Positions 51,457-60,258 are shown, counted from the first letter of the stretch. The stretch: DNA of 64,000 nucleotides from Blautia parvula (GCF_020215665.1 NZ_CP084061.1:744001-808000), one strand, 5' to 3'. The notes: a model not told the origin generated them from the letters alone. Made by a program: numbers and translations.

Positions 51457-52371
51457 ATGCACGCATGGGAAGCCATACAAAATACAGTAGACTATATAGA
51501 AGCGCATATTAAGGAGGACATCAGTGCAGAACGCCTGTCCGAGATAGCAGGGCTGTCTCCCTTTTATTTTCAGAGACTTTTTAAGCGTCTGGTAAACAGA
51601 ACGGTCCAGGAATATGTAAAACTGCGCCGCCTGGCCCTGGTGATCGCAGAACTGGAAAAAGACCAACAGAGGATACTGGACATTGCCCTGGATTACGGGT
51701 TTTCCAGCCATGCCAATTTCACCAGAGCATTCAAATCCACCTACGGACTGACGCCGGAGGAATACAGAGATAGGCGTCCGCTTTTGAATACTTTTCTAAA
51801 ACCTGAGATATCCATGAGTTATACCATGATCGACGAAGGAGTTCCGCTGCTTGCAGGAAATATTGTTCTGGAGATCAACAGAAAAACACTCAATGAACCG
51901 GAGACATATTTGGGGTTTGAGACAAAAGTGAAGATAGAAGACCAGATCCCGGCAGGCGAGAGTACAGGAGTAGATATACCGGGACAGCTTTGGAAGCAAT
52001 ACCACAAGGAAAAAGAGAGGTTTGCGGAGTATCTGAATCCGGATGTGGAACTGGGAATGTCCTACAGGCCTGATCCGCAGAGGGGAGAGTTTACCTATTT
52101 TGCAGGAGGGCTGGCAAGCCAAAAGGAGATACCGGAAGGAATGGTAAAAGAGGTACTGCCGCCGGGAGAATACGTTGTCTGCGGCATTGAAGCGGAAAGC
52201 TTTGAAGAGCTTGTGACAAAAGCACTGTATCAGGCGGGAAAATACCTCTTCGGCACCTGGCTTCCGAACCATAAGCTGGTGACCCAGCCGTTTTCCGCTG
52301 AGAAATATTTTAAAAATATGGATGGAATCTATTATATGGAGGTTTGGGTGATTCCGGCAGCGATAGAATAA
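51457..52371 (+). CDS. AraC-family regulator with GyrI-like effector domain
   Basis: A 304-residue regulator. The N-terminal AraC DNA-binding domain has both helix-turn-helix units (ISAERLSEIAGLSPFYFQRL and ILDIALDYGFSSHANFTRAF) and ends FKSTYGLTPEEYRD. The C-terminal half (from about residue 130) is a GyrI-like/effector-binding domain with PAGEYVVCGIE and YYMEVWVIPA. These regulators sense small hydrophobic drugs and often control efflux pumps. The MATE gene 350 bp downstream is a possible target, although that patch looks foreign. Confidence 0.92.
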   Translation: MHAWEAIQNTVDYIEAHIKEDISAERLSEIAGLSPFYFQRLFKRLVNRTVQEYVKLRRLALVIAELEKDQQRILDIALDYGFSSHANFTRAFKSTYGLTPEEYRDRRPLLNTFLKPEISMSYTMIDEGVPLLAGNIVLEINRKTLNEPETYLGFETKVKIEDQIPAGESTGVDIPGQLWKQYHKEKERFAEYLNPDVELGMSYRPDPQRGEFTYFAGGLASQKEIPEGMVKEVLPPGEYVVCGIEAESFEELVTKALYQAGKYLFGTWLPNHKLVTQPFSAEKYFKNMDGIYYMEVWVIPAAIE

Positions 52372-52396
52372 CCTGTACCTGTGAAAGCAGAAATAG

Positions 52397-52447
52397 ATTG
52401 ATAAAACAAATTATGAAATATTATTATTTGATTTAGATGGAACATGA
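52397..52447 (+). pseudogene. Decayed HAD-phosphatase start fragment
   Basis: In one frame this reads YEILLFDLDGT followed at once by a stop (TGA 52445-52447). The hhFDLDGT sequence is HAD motif I, so this looks like the first residues of a phosphatase gene whose rest is lost. No start codon or remaining motif is present. Short length means chance cannot be fully excluded. Confidence 0.45.
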
Positions 52448-52468
52448 GGACAAAAAAGAATTAAGATT

Positions 52469-52500
52469 GCAAACACCGCCCAAAAATGGGAGGTGTTTGC
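52469..52500. other. Strong hairpin in the gap before the MATE gene
   Basis: GCAAACACC-G-CCC-AAAAA-TGGG-A-GGTGTTTGC forms a stem of about 12 bp with one mismatch. No T run follows. The 356-bp gap also contains a 25-codon frame from GTG 52504 (ending AALLLP) that seems a remnant. Confidence 0.5.
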
Positions 52501-52727
52501 ATATGTGATTCAAAAATACGGAATCAAAGACATTACATATATAGCAGCTACATTACAGGATTTAGCGGCTCTTTTATTGCCATAGTATAATTCAGAAGAT
52601 AAAAAAACGTTGGCTGTCCGCAATTGTTTTTATTCTCTGATTCACAATTTGAGAAAATGGACGGCAGATACGAAAGGCAAGGTGATTACTTAATACCGTG
52701 TTTGACCCTACGAAAGGAGTCATAGAA

Positions 52728-54068
52728 TTGAGTACACAAACAAATATGACAAAAGGAAGTCCTTTAAAATTACTTTTATGTTTTGCCATTCCACTTATGT
52801 TTGGAACAATATTTCAACAGTCATTTATTATTGCGGACAGGATAATTGTAGGGCATCTGATAGGTGCAGACGCATTTTCATCCGTAGGTGCAACGGGTTC
52901 TGTATCTATGGTGTTTACATCTCTCTGTCTTGGAATTGCGATTGGTTCAGGAATTGTTGTTTCGCAATTTTATGGGGCAAAGGATGAAGAGGGGACGGCT
53001 TTGGCAATCAGAAATGGCACAATGATAACAATACTTAGTACCTTGATGATTTCCATTTTAGCATTGCTGGTCACAAAACCGATTCTTTTATTGCTGAATA
53101 CGCCTGCTTCTTTGTTGGAAGATTCCATCAATTATATGTCAATATCACTAGGCGGTCTGGTGGTTGTAATCTTATATTACATACCGTTTAGCGTATTACG
53201 TTCGTTAGGTGATGCGAAAACACCAATTATTTTTTTGGTGGTTTGCAGTATATTGAATATTGCATTTGATTTGGTATTTATCTTGATATTTCATACGGGT
53301 GTTGAGGGGACAGCAATCGCCTCATTGTCGGCGCAAGGAATAGCAGGGATTTTATGTTTTATTTATGCCATAAGAAAATATTCTTGTTTTGAAACGGCAT
53401 TAAAGAAGGTAAAGTTTGATAAAGCTATGGCAAAGCAAATCTTTAGGATATGCATACCAATGGGATTCCAGTACTCGTTTATTTACTTATCAACAACGAT
53501 TTTGCAGTGGGTAATAAATGGATATGGAACGAGTATGATAGGGGCTTTTACGGCGACAAGCCAGATAGAAAGTTTAATCCAGCAGCCATTTACTGCATTG
53601 GGCACAGCAATAGCAACTTATACAGGGCAGAATATCGGGGCAGGAAATACAGAAAGGATCAGACAGGGATTGGTTGCTGCTTTGAAAATCTGTTTGGTAT
53701 ATTCTCTTATTCTTGTTTTGGTATTCCGGGGCTTTGGGAGAATAGTCATGAATATTTTTGTATCAGATACGTGTATTATTGATAATGCTGTGAAAGGGAT
53801 TCACATTACCAGTACATTTTTTTTGGCACTCGGCATGGGACAGATACTGCGCTATCTCTTAAATGGTGCAGGAGATTCTGCTTATTCAATGGTAAATGGA
53901 ATCGTTGAAATTGTCTGCCGTTTAGTATTTGTTTTCTTATTGACGAACATCTCATTTATAGGTCAATGGGGGATTTGGTGGACAACGGCATTTACTTGGA
54001 GCTGCACGGCATTATTTGGAATATGCCGGTTTATAGGAGGAAAATGGAAAGATAAAGGCATAGTTTAA
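52728..54068 (+). CDS. MATE-family efflux transporter
   Basis: A 446-residue MATE pump with twelve hydrophobic segments. Family motifs include LKLLLCFAIPLMFGTIFQQS, RIIVGHLIGADAFSSVGATG and the mid-protein GMGQILRYLLNGAGDSAYSM. It exports drugs or metabolites with Na+ or H+. The start is TTG 52728 eight bases after AAGGAG; GTG 52698 has no site. Base composition is clearly more A+T-rich than the surrounding genes, and the gene is flanked by fragments, which suggests recent transfer. Confidence 0.9.
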   Translation: MSTQTNMTKGSPLKLLLCFAIPLMFGTIFQQSFIIADRIIVGHLIGADAFSSVGATGSVSMVFTSLCLGIAIGSGIVVSQFYGAKDEEGTALAIRNGTMITILSTLMISILALLVTKPILLLLNTPASLLEDSINYMSISLGGLVVVILYYIPFSVLRSLGDAKTPIIFLVVCSILNIAFDLVFILIFHTGVEGTAIASLSAQGIAGILCFIYAIRKYSCFETALKKVKFDKAMAKQIFRICIPMGFQYSFIYLSTTILQWVINGYGTSMIGAFTATSQIESLIQQPFTALGTAIATYTGQNIGAGNTERIRQGLVAALKICLVYSLILVLVFRGFGRIVMNIFVSDTCIIDNAVKGIHITSTFFLALGMGQILRYLLNGAGDSAYSMVNGIVEIVCRLVFVFLLTNISFIGQWGIWWTTAFTWSCTALFGICRFIGGKWKDKGIV

Positions 54069-54070
54069 AA

Positions 54071-54180
54071 ATGGAAAAGAAGTATTGGATATTGTGTCCT
54101 GCCTGTCATAGCAAGACCTGCATGAAAATAAGAATTGCTTTTGACAGGCTGTATGTCACGATTCGATGTACACTTAGACT
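54071..54180 (+). pseudogene. Truncated cysteine-rich KTR protein fragment
   Basis: Directly after the MATE stop, the frame from ATG 54071 reads MEKKYWILCPACHSKTCMKI. This matches the start of the cysteine-rich KTR proteins (WxLCPxCxxKTxxKIR) common as small cargo of Tn916-like and other conjugative elements. The second CPxC half is missing and the frame runs on antisense to the next gene, so it is judged a fragment. It is a marker of mobile-element origin. Confidence 0.6.
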
Positions 54181-54182
54181 GG

Positions 54183-54572
54183 TCAGTCATGTACCAGCCA
54201 GGTCTTGGCCTCCTCCATATCGGTACAGAAATAAAGCTGTCCGCTATTTAACGCAGCCTTTTTATGCAAGGCTTTCTGTAGTTTCCTCAGACTTCTTTTC
54301 TCCGTGGTAATTGCCAGCTTAACAATTCGGGGCCTTATTTTTTCAATATGTTCTGCAAGCGTTTCTGTCAGTTCCTTTGTCAAGTCAGTCTCATATAAAT
54401 CAATTAATATGCGGCGCTTTTGAGGGGATTTTAATATAAATGCCTCTTCTCTGCCTATCATGGACAGCAGACCTTCGGAATCATCAAAATAACTTCCATA
54501 ATGAATACCGTGAAAGCTGCCGCCTTTATAGTAGTAAGGGCTCAGCGCCCCGCTTGGGGATTTTGTTATCAT
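54183..54572 (-). CDS. STAS/SpoIIAA-like small protein, function unknown
   Basis: A 129-residue protein. The alternating strands and helices (RRILIDLYETDLTKELTETL, RIVKLAITTEKRSLRKLQKA) and the end LYFCTDMEEAKTWLVHD resemble the STAS/SpoIIAA-like fold, whose members end with a D-EEAxxWL motif. No catalytic residues are evident. It lies 4 bp after the PadR gene in the same unit, so it is probably controlled by it. The N-terminal 40 residues (SGALSPYYYKGGSFHGIHYG) are not part of that fold. Confidence 0.6.
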   Translation of the reverse strand: MITKSPSGALSPYYYKGGSFHGIHYGSYFDDSEGLLSMIGREEAFILKSPQKRRILIDLYETDLTKELTETLAEHIEKIRPRIVKLAITTEKRSLRKLQKALHKKAALNSGQLYFCTDMEEAKTWLVHD

Positions 54573-54576
54573 AGTA

Positions 54577-55122
54577 TTACCTTTCCCTTTCCAACAGATC
54601 TGTCAGCGGTTTCTGCATACGGATATGACGACACCAGCGGATGGTTTCCTCCGTAATGCAGATTCCGTAATAAAGAGTGGAGAGTTTATAATAAAAGCAT
54701 TCTTTATTATCCAGTTCCGTAAATCCTTTTTCCAGCTCCCTGAGCTTTTTCAGATAATTTCTGTTATTGATCTCATATTCCAGAAGCTGCTGACTGCGAA
54801 TTTCAGCCTCCAGATGGTCGAAGAAGTAAACCTTTGCCAAATGGGTATTGGTGCCTTCAAAAATATCCATGGGGGAGGAGAGCCAGTGGAAAAATTGGTT
54901 CCGTCCCTCCTCTGTTATGTGGTAAAAAATTTTCTTTCTGCTGCCCTGCGGTTTATCCCTGGTTGTCAGATATCCCTTTTCCGTTAATCTTTTTAATGCG
55001 GGGTACAGGCTTCCGAAACTTGCCTTATAGAAGACACCGATTCCGTTTTCTATGAACTTTTTTATATCATAGCCTGTCAGGTCCTTTTCCAGCAGCATGC
55101 CGAGTGCAATGGATTCCAGCAT
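54577..55122 (-). CDS. PadR-family transcriptional regulator
   Basis: A 181-residue PadR protein with both domains. The N-terminal winged helix reads ALGMLLEKDLTGYDIKKFIE, then ASFGSLYPALKRLTEKGYL and RKKIFYHITEEGR. The C-terminal part is the helical Vir_act_alpha_C dimer domain (LAKVYFFDHLEAEIRSQQLL). PadR proteins sense phenolic or membrane-active compounds and repress small operons. An ATATATCTA palindrome lies 16 bp above the start. Confidence 0.93.
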   Translation of the reverse strand: MLESIALGMLLEKDLTGYDIKKFIENGIGVFYKASFGSLYPALKRLTEKGYLTTRDKPQGSRKKIFYHITEEGRNQFFHWLSSPMDIFEGTNTHLAKVYFFDHLEAEIRSQQLLEYEINNRNYLKKLRELEKGFTELDNKECFYYKLSTLYYGICITEETIRWCRHIRMQKPLTDLLERER

Positions 55123-55138
55123 AATAGTCTCCTCTCAT

Positions 55139-55157
55139 ATATATCTATTAGATATAT
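55139..55157. promoter_or_regulatory. Candidate PadR operator
   Basis: ATATATCTA-T-TAGATATAT is a perfect 9-bp dyad just above the PadR start; a second short palindrome CTATATATAG lies nearby at about 55165-55174. Confidence 0.6.
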
Positions 55158-55235
55158 TATAACGCTATATATAGAGGTTGTAAAGCACTGTTTCTCGGTG
55201 GTAATGTTTCTATGTGAAATGTGAAAGCACATCCG

Positions 55236-55264
55236 TTGACTTTAGTGCACTGAGGTAATATAAT
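55236..55264 (+). promoter_or_regulatory. Near-consensus sigma-A promoter of the hydroxyproline genes
   Basis: TTGACT and TATAAT are separated by exactly 17 bases, 55 bp before the activase start. It is the best promoter match found in the window. Confidence 0.8.
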
Positions 55265-55318
55265 GCTTTTTATAGACTGTTTTTCAGGCTATAGTACATA
55301 AAGAGAGGTACAGTTTAG

Positions 55319-56230
55319 ATGAAAGCGCAATTGGTGACGGACATACAGAAGTATTCTATTCATGATGGGGAAGGAATACGAACTACCATATTTTTTAAGG
55401 GATGTCCGCTTTCCTGTGTCTGGTGTCACAACCCGGAGACACAGGAGTACCGTCAGCAGTTTATGTGGAATCAGGAAAAATGTACAGGATGCGGGGAGTG
55501 TGCCGCGGCCTGTCCCGGCGGCGCTGTTTTTATGGAGGGGCCAAGACCGGTGACGGATCCAGAAAAGTGCAGTGTATGCCATACGTGTGAAGAATACTGT
55601 CTGCAAAATGCCAGGGAATTTGCAGGCAGAGAATATACGGTCGAGGAGCTGGTTAGGGAGGCATTAAAAGACCAGCCTTTTTACGAGCAGTCCCATGGCG
55701 GGGTCACCCTCTCGGGAGGAGAGGTACTGGCCCGGGATAAGGAATTTCTGGAACAGCTCATGCGCGGTCTGACAGAGCGGGGAATACGTGTGAATGTGGA
55801 TACCTGCGGTTATGTCCCATGGGAAAATATAGAGAGTGTGATTCCTTATACGGATACTTTTTTATACGATATAAAGCTCATGGACTCCGGTCTGCACGAG
55901 AAAATGACAGGAGCGGGAAATGAGAGGATCCTGGATAATCTCGTAAAACTGTCAAAAAGCGGAGCCGCTGTCTGGATACGGATTCCGGTTGTGGGCGGTG
56001 TCAATGATACGGACAGGAACATGAAAGAGACACTGGACTTTCTTGATGCCCATTCCATAGGGCAAAAATGGATTCACCTGCTTCCCTATCACAACACAGG
56101 GAGTGGAAAATATTCAAGGCTGGGACAGGAATACAGGGGCAGAGATTTTACGACTCCTTCTAAGGAACGCATGCAGGAGCTGTTGGATATGTGTCTGAAA
56201 CGGGGATTTCAGGCCAGGATAGGAGGTTGA
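55319..56230 (+). CDS. Glycyl radical enzyme activase for HypD (radical SAM)
   Basis: A 303-residue activating enzyme. The radical SAM motif CPLSCVWC gives Cys29, Cys33 and Cys36. A ferredoxin-like insert with CTGCGECAAACPGG and CSVCHTCEEYC supplies two more [4Fe-4S] clusters, typical of activases for dehydratases. SGGEVL and the closing YHNTGSGKY belong to the same family. It abstracts a hydrogen to install the glycyl radical on the neighbouring HypD. The stop is six bases before the hypD start, so the two are one operon. Confidence 0.93.
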   Translation: MKAQLVTDIQKYSIHDGEGIRTTIFFKGCPLSCVWCHNPETQEYRQQFMWNQEKCTGCGECAAACPGGAVFMEGPRPVTDPEKCSVCHTCEEYCLQNAREFAGREYTVEELVREALKDQPFYEQSHGGVTLSGGEVLARDKEFLEQLMRGLTERGIRVNVDTCGYVPWENIESVIPYTDTFLYDIKLMDSGLHEKMTGAGNERILDNLVKLSKSGAAVWIRIPVVGGVNDTDRNMKETLDFLDAHSIGQKWIHLLPYHNTGSGKYSRLGQEYRGRDFTTPSKERMQELLDMCLKRGFQARIGG

Positions 56231-56235
56231 TACAG

Positions 56236-58608
56236 ATGGAACGGGGAATGAACGAGAGAATCCGCAGGCTTCGCAGGGAAAGCCTGGAGACAGAAGCGCA
56301 TATAGATATGGAGCGGGCAAAAATAGAAACCGAAGTATACCGCAGATATGAGGGCACTGTATCTGTACCGGAATTACGGGCACTGGTTTTAAAACACTAT
56401 TTTGCCGAGAAGACGCTGTACATAGGGGAAGGCGAGCTGTTGGTGGGAGAGAAGGGAAACGGGCCGCAGGCAGCACCCACCTTTCCGGAATTATGCTGCC
56501 ATACAGTACAGGATCTCCATGTGATGAATGACAGGGAGCTGATCAGCTTCAAGGTACGTGAAGAGGACTATGGGTTTCAGGAAAAGGAAATGATCTCTTT
56601 CTGGGAGAGACGTTCCATCCGGCACCGGATACTGGAAAAAATGACTCCGGAGTGGAAGAAAGCCTATAGATGTGGTATTTTTACTGAATTTATGGAACAG
56701 AGAGGTCCGGGGCATACCGTGGGTTCCGAAAACATTTATAAGCGGGGGCTTCTGGACTATAAGGAGAAGATACGGGAAGCGCTTGGACATCTGGACTACA
56801 GCCGGGACCCGGAGGCGCTGGATAAAGAGAATGAGCTTCGTGCCATGGATATTGCTTGTGATGCGGTGATCCTTCTGGGAAAACGGTATCATGACTATGC
56901 CCTTAAGCTTGCCCAAAAAGAAGAAAATCCGGTACGCAGAGAGGAACTTCTGCAGATTGCCGAAAACTGCAAGGTTGTGCCGGCACATAAGCCGGAGACA
57001 TACTGGCAGGCACTTCAGATGTATTGGTTTGTGCATCTGGCTGTGACAAGTGAGTTAAACCCGTGGGATGCCTACAGCCCCGGAAGACTGGATCAGCATC
57101 TGATATCTTTTTACAGACACGATGTCAAGGAAGGGATTCTTAACCGGGAGCAGGCAAAAGAACTGCTGGAGTGTCTGTGGGTAAAATTCAACAATCAGCC
57201 GGCACCTCCAAAGGTGGGGATTACACTGAAGGAAAGCGGCACATACACAGACTTTGCCAACATCAATACCGGCGGAGTGACACCGGAGGGACATGACGGT
57301 GTCAATGAGGTGAGCTATCTGATCCTGGAGTGTATGGATGAAATGAAACTTCTGCAGCCCAGCTCAAATGTGCAGATTAGTAAAAAGACTCCTCAGGAGT
57401 TTCTCATAAAAGCCTGCGAGATATCCAGAAAGGGATGGGGACAGCCTGCTTTTTACAACACAGAGAGTATAATTCAGCAGCTTTTAAACGCAGGGAAATC
57501 CATTGCAGATGCAAGAAAAGGCGGCACCAGTGGATGTGTGGAGACGGGCGCTTTTGGAAACGAGGCATATATACTGACCGGTTATTTTAATCTGCCAAAA
57601 ATCCTTGAGATCACCCTTCACAACGGATATGACCCGGCCGCCGGGGAACCGCTTGGCCTGGCGCTTGGAAAAGCGGAGGATTTTAAATCTTATGAGGAGC
57701 TTTTTGAAGCCTATAAAAAGCAGATTTTGTATTTCCTGGATATCAAAATGCGCGGCAATCATGTCATTGAGGGGATTTATGCCCGCTATATGCCGGTACC
57801 GTTACTCTCCGTGATCACCAATGACTGTATTGCCAAGGGAAAGGACTACAATGCCGGGGGAGCCAGATATAACACCAACTATCTGCAGGGCGTGGGAATC
57901 GGAACCATTACAGACAGTCTTGCTGCCATAAAATACAATGTTTTTGACAAACAGAAATTTACCATGTCTGAGCTGATGCAGGCGCTGAATGACAATTTTG
58001 AGGGACATGGGCGAATCTGGAATCTTGTCAGCAATAAGACGCCGAAATACGGCAATGACGATGACTATGCAGATGATATTATGAAGGATGTATTTTCATT
58101 CTACTATGAGAGCGTGACCGGACGGCCGAATATGAAAGGCGGAAAGTACCGCATCAATATGCTGCCAACCACCTGTCATGTCTATTTCGGGGAAGTGATG
58201 ATGGCAAGCCCCAACGGACGTCTGGCCCATAAGCCTGTATCCGAAGGGATATCCCCGGAGAAAGGGGCAGATGTGCACGGCCCTACAGCGGTAGTGAAAT
58301 CCTGCTCCAAGATGGATCATCTGAATACAGGGGGAACTCTGCTGAACCAGAAGTTTACGCCTCAGGTGGTATCCGGTGAAAACGGACTGATACAGATGGC
58401 AAATCTGGTCCGGACATATTTTAACCTGGACGGGCACCACATTCAGTTTAATGTGATTGACCGCCAGACACTTTTAGACGCGCAGGCACGTCCCGAGGAA
58501 TACAAGGATTTGATCGTGCGTGTGGCTGGATACAGCGACCATTTCCGCAATTTAAGCAAAGCGCTGCAAGATGAGATCATCGATAGAACAGAGCAGTCCT
58601 TTGGATGA
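56236..58608 (+). CDS. hypD: trans-4-hydroxy-L-proline dehydratase (glycyl radical enzyme)
   Basis: A 790-residue glycyl radical enzyme close to the characterised HypD of Clostridioides difficile. The thiyl Cys is Cys434 and the base Glu436 in GGTSGCVETG; the radical glycine is Gly765 in VRVAGYSDHF. Both numbers match the known enzyme as I recall it. Also present: WFVHLAVTSELNPWDAYSPG and NNQPAPPKVGITLKES. It removes water from hydroxyproline to give pyrroline-5-carboxylate, which a proC-type reductase turns into proline. The start is ATG 56236 after AGGAGG at 56220-56225; ATG 56191 lies inside the activase gene. No proC is in the window. Confidence 0.93.
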   Translation: MERGMNERIRRLRRESLETEAHIDMERAKIETEVYRRYEGTVSVPELRALVLKHYFAEKTLYIGEGELLVGEKGNGPQAAPTFPELCCHTVQDLHVMNDRELISFKVREEDYGFQEKEMISFWERRSIRHRILEKMTPEWKKAYRCGIFTEFMEQRGPGHTVGSENIYKRGLLDYKEKIREALGHLDYSRDPEALDKENELRAMDIACDAVILLGKRYHDYALKLAQKEENPVRREELLQIAENCKVVPAHKPETYWQALQMYWFVHLAVTSELNPWDAYSPGRLDQHLISFYRHDVKEGILNREQAKELLECLWVKFNNQPAPPKVGITLKESGTYTDFANINTGGVTPEGHDGVNEVSYLILECMDEMKLLQPSSNVQISKKTPQEFLIKACEISRKGWGQPAFYNTESIIQQLLNAGKSIADARKGGTSGCVETGAFGNEAYILTGYFNLPKILEITLHNGYDPAAGEPLGLALGKAEDFKSYEELFEAYKKQILYFLDIKMRGNHVIEGIYARYMPVPLLSVITNDCIAKGKDYNAGGARYNTNYLQGVGIGTITDSLAAIKYNVFDKQKFTMSELMQALNDNFEGHGRIWNLVSNKTPKYGNDDDYADDIMKDVFSFYYESVTGRPNMKGGKYRINMLPTTCHVYFGEVMMASPNGRLAHKPVSEGISPEKGADVHGPTAVVKSCSKMDHLNTGGTLLNQKFTPQVVSGENGLIQMANLVRTYFNLDGHHIQFNVIDRQTLLDAQARPEEYKDLIVRVAGYSDHFRNLSKALQDEIIDRTEQSFG

Positions 58609-58615
58609 TTTTGAA

Positions 58616-58669
58616 CGCCCCCAAAGGGCAGGAACGGTATAGTTTCTGCCCTTTGGGGGCGGATTTTTG
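58616..58669 (+). terminator. Strong rho-independent terminator of hypD
   Basis: A perfect 16-bp stem (CGCCCCCAAAGGGCAG with its complement at 58646-58661) is followed by GATTTTTG. Confidence 0.9.
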
Positions 58670-58824
58670 TCTGTCCTGGCGTTTTCGCACCTTTTGGCTG
58701 AAAACACCTGGGGAAACAGTGGCATATGGACGGCAGAGGATAAATTCAAAAAACATAAAACTTTTATAAAGTCATTGCATCTGCCGGAAAATAAGAATAT
58801 AATAAGTCTGCATTTGTTGTTTAC

Positions 58825-58910
58825 ATGTAACGATTCAGTGAATACCTGTTGCTGGTACTCTTATGCTCGGTCAGCGAAGCAAATGCGCCGACTTAATTGA
58901 ACAGTTACAT
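58825..58910. repeat. Palindromic intergenic repeat, copy C
   Basis: ATGTAACGATTCAG at the left and TTGAACAGTTACAT at the right are inverted. The interior GGTCAGCGAAGCAAATGCGC matches copy B (40580-40599) with two changes. The 497-bp gap between hypD and the Rpn-type gene contains this element and the terminator, and nothing else I can support. Confidence 0.75.
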
Positions 58911-59105
58911 TTACATTTCTAAATACAAGTTTCTATTTATCAATGGCGTTTCAGCCAAAAGTTCAGTGTGAAACATATGGAAGGCAGATAGGAAAAACAG
59001 AATTGAAATGCAATGTTATATATTGTATAATAAAAGAAAAAAACTGCATGATTTTCGCCGTGTCATATCAGCACAAAAACTGTCTGCTTTCCTGAAGGAG
59101 GCCGG

Positions 59106-60122
59106 ATGGAAAAACAAAGGTTAGCTGCATCAGTATTAAATGCAAAAGATGAAGATGTTTACAACTGTCTGTCAGATAATGAAGTATTTGCGGATTTGTT
59201 TAACGGTGCAGTCTTTCAGGGAGAGCAGGTGATCAAACCTGAATATCTGGAAGAAATGAATGAGAAAAAACAAATGAAAGTACCGGGGAAAGACGGACAG
59301 CCGGCAGTGATCAAAAAGCTGCGCGATGTACAAAAAGGAAGCGGACTGGAAGAGAGCATTCTCGGTATTGAGCTTGCTGTTGAAGGGCAGCGAAAGGTCC
59401 ATTATGGAATGCCAGTCAGACATATGCTCTATGATGCGGTTGATTACACGAAACAAATACAAAACCTGGAGAAAAAGCACAGAAGCAGCAGGGATTTGTC
59501 ACCCGGCGCGGAATTTCTGTCAGGATTAAAAAAGGAAGACAAGCTGCGCCCCATAATAACACTGGGATTATTCTACGGAGAAGATCAGTTGTGGGACGGC
59601 CCTATGTGCCTTCATGATATGCTGGAATTTCCCAAGGTATTGGAACCCTGGAAACATTACATTCCAAATTATCCGCTGAATCTGGTGTACAGCGGAAATG
59701 TCAATCCCGGGAACTTTAGAACCGGTCTGCAGGAAGTCTTCGAGCTGCTGCGGGTGGCAAAAGATAAAAATGCCATGGAGGAATTCCTTAAGAAAAACCA
59801 GGAGCATTACAAAAACTTAGAGTGGAAAAGGGGCAGGCTGGTCGGGAATTTTTTGAATATTCCATTGATCAAAGAAAATGCAGATGTCATACGAACAGAA
59901 GAAGGAGGGATAAATATGTGTACAGCGTTTCAGCAGATGCGTATGGAAGGAATCATTGAAGGGGAACGAAGAGGCAGAAATTTTGGAGAAGAAAAATTAA
60001 CAAGGTTAATACAGCTTCTTTTTCATGATAACAGAATAGATGATTTACAGAGGGCTTCTTTTGATACAGAATACAGAGAAAAGTTATATAAAGAGTATGG
60101 ACTGGAAAATGAGAATTTATAA
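59106..60122 (+). CDS. Rpn-family PD-(D/E)XK nuclease/putative transposase
   Basis: A 338-residue protein of the recombination-promoting nuclease (Rpn, PDDEXK) group. The core runs from LSDNEVFADLFNGAVFQGEQ to ILGIELAVEGQRKVHYGMPV, where ELAVEGQ is the E-x-Q-like catalytic strand, then HMLYDAVDYTKQI. Later parts include RPIITLGLFYGEDQLWDGP. Members in E. coli promote RecA-independent recombination. The C-terminal 80 residues are a helical tail with EGIIEGERRGR. Palindromic repeats of one family lie on both sides (58825 and 60119). Confidence 0.85.
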   Translation: MEKQRLAASVLNAKDEDVYNCLSDNEVFADLFNGAVFQGEQVIKPEYLEEMNEKKQMKVPGKDGQPAVIKKLRDVQKGSGLEESILGIELAVEGQRKVHYGMPVRHMLYDAVDYTKQIQNLEKKHRSSRDLSPGAEFLSGLKKEDKLRPIITLGLFYGEDQLWDGPMCLHDMLEFPKVLEPWKHYIPNYPLNLVYSGNVNPGNFRTGLQEVFELLRVAKDKNAMEEFLKKNQEHYKNLEWKRGRLVGNFLNIPLIKENADVIRTEEGGINMCTAFQQMRMEGIIEGERRGRNFGEEKLTRLIQLLFHDNRIDDLQRASFDTEYREKLYKEYGLENENL

Positions 60123-60147
60123 CCGTTCAGAAAAGCTGAACCGTTAC
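60119..60147. repeat. Short palindrome, copy E
   Basis: ATAACCGTTCAG-AAAAG-CTGAACCGTTAC pairs with one mismatch. It overlaps the TAA stop of the Rpn-type gene and has the same arms as copies B, C and D. Confidence 0.6.
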
Positions 60148-60258
60148 GAGAATTTGCTGAATCAGGACATAAAAATGCAAGATAAAGTATACAAATATTC
60201 CTTCCTGCGTTATGATATAAAGGTTAAGAATAAATGAGAAAAGGAATATGATGTAACA

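Noticed and set aside
52504-52581. A 25-codon frame before the MATE gene
   Set aside because: Very short, no family features, and placed in a patch of fragments; treated as a remnant.
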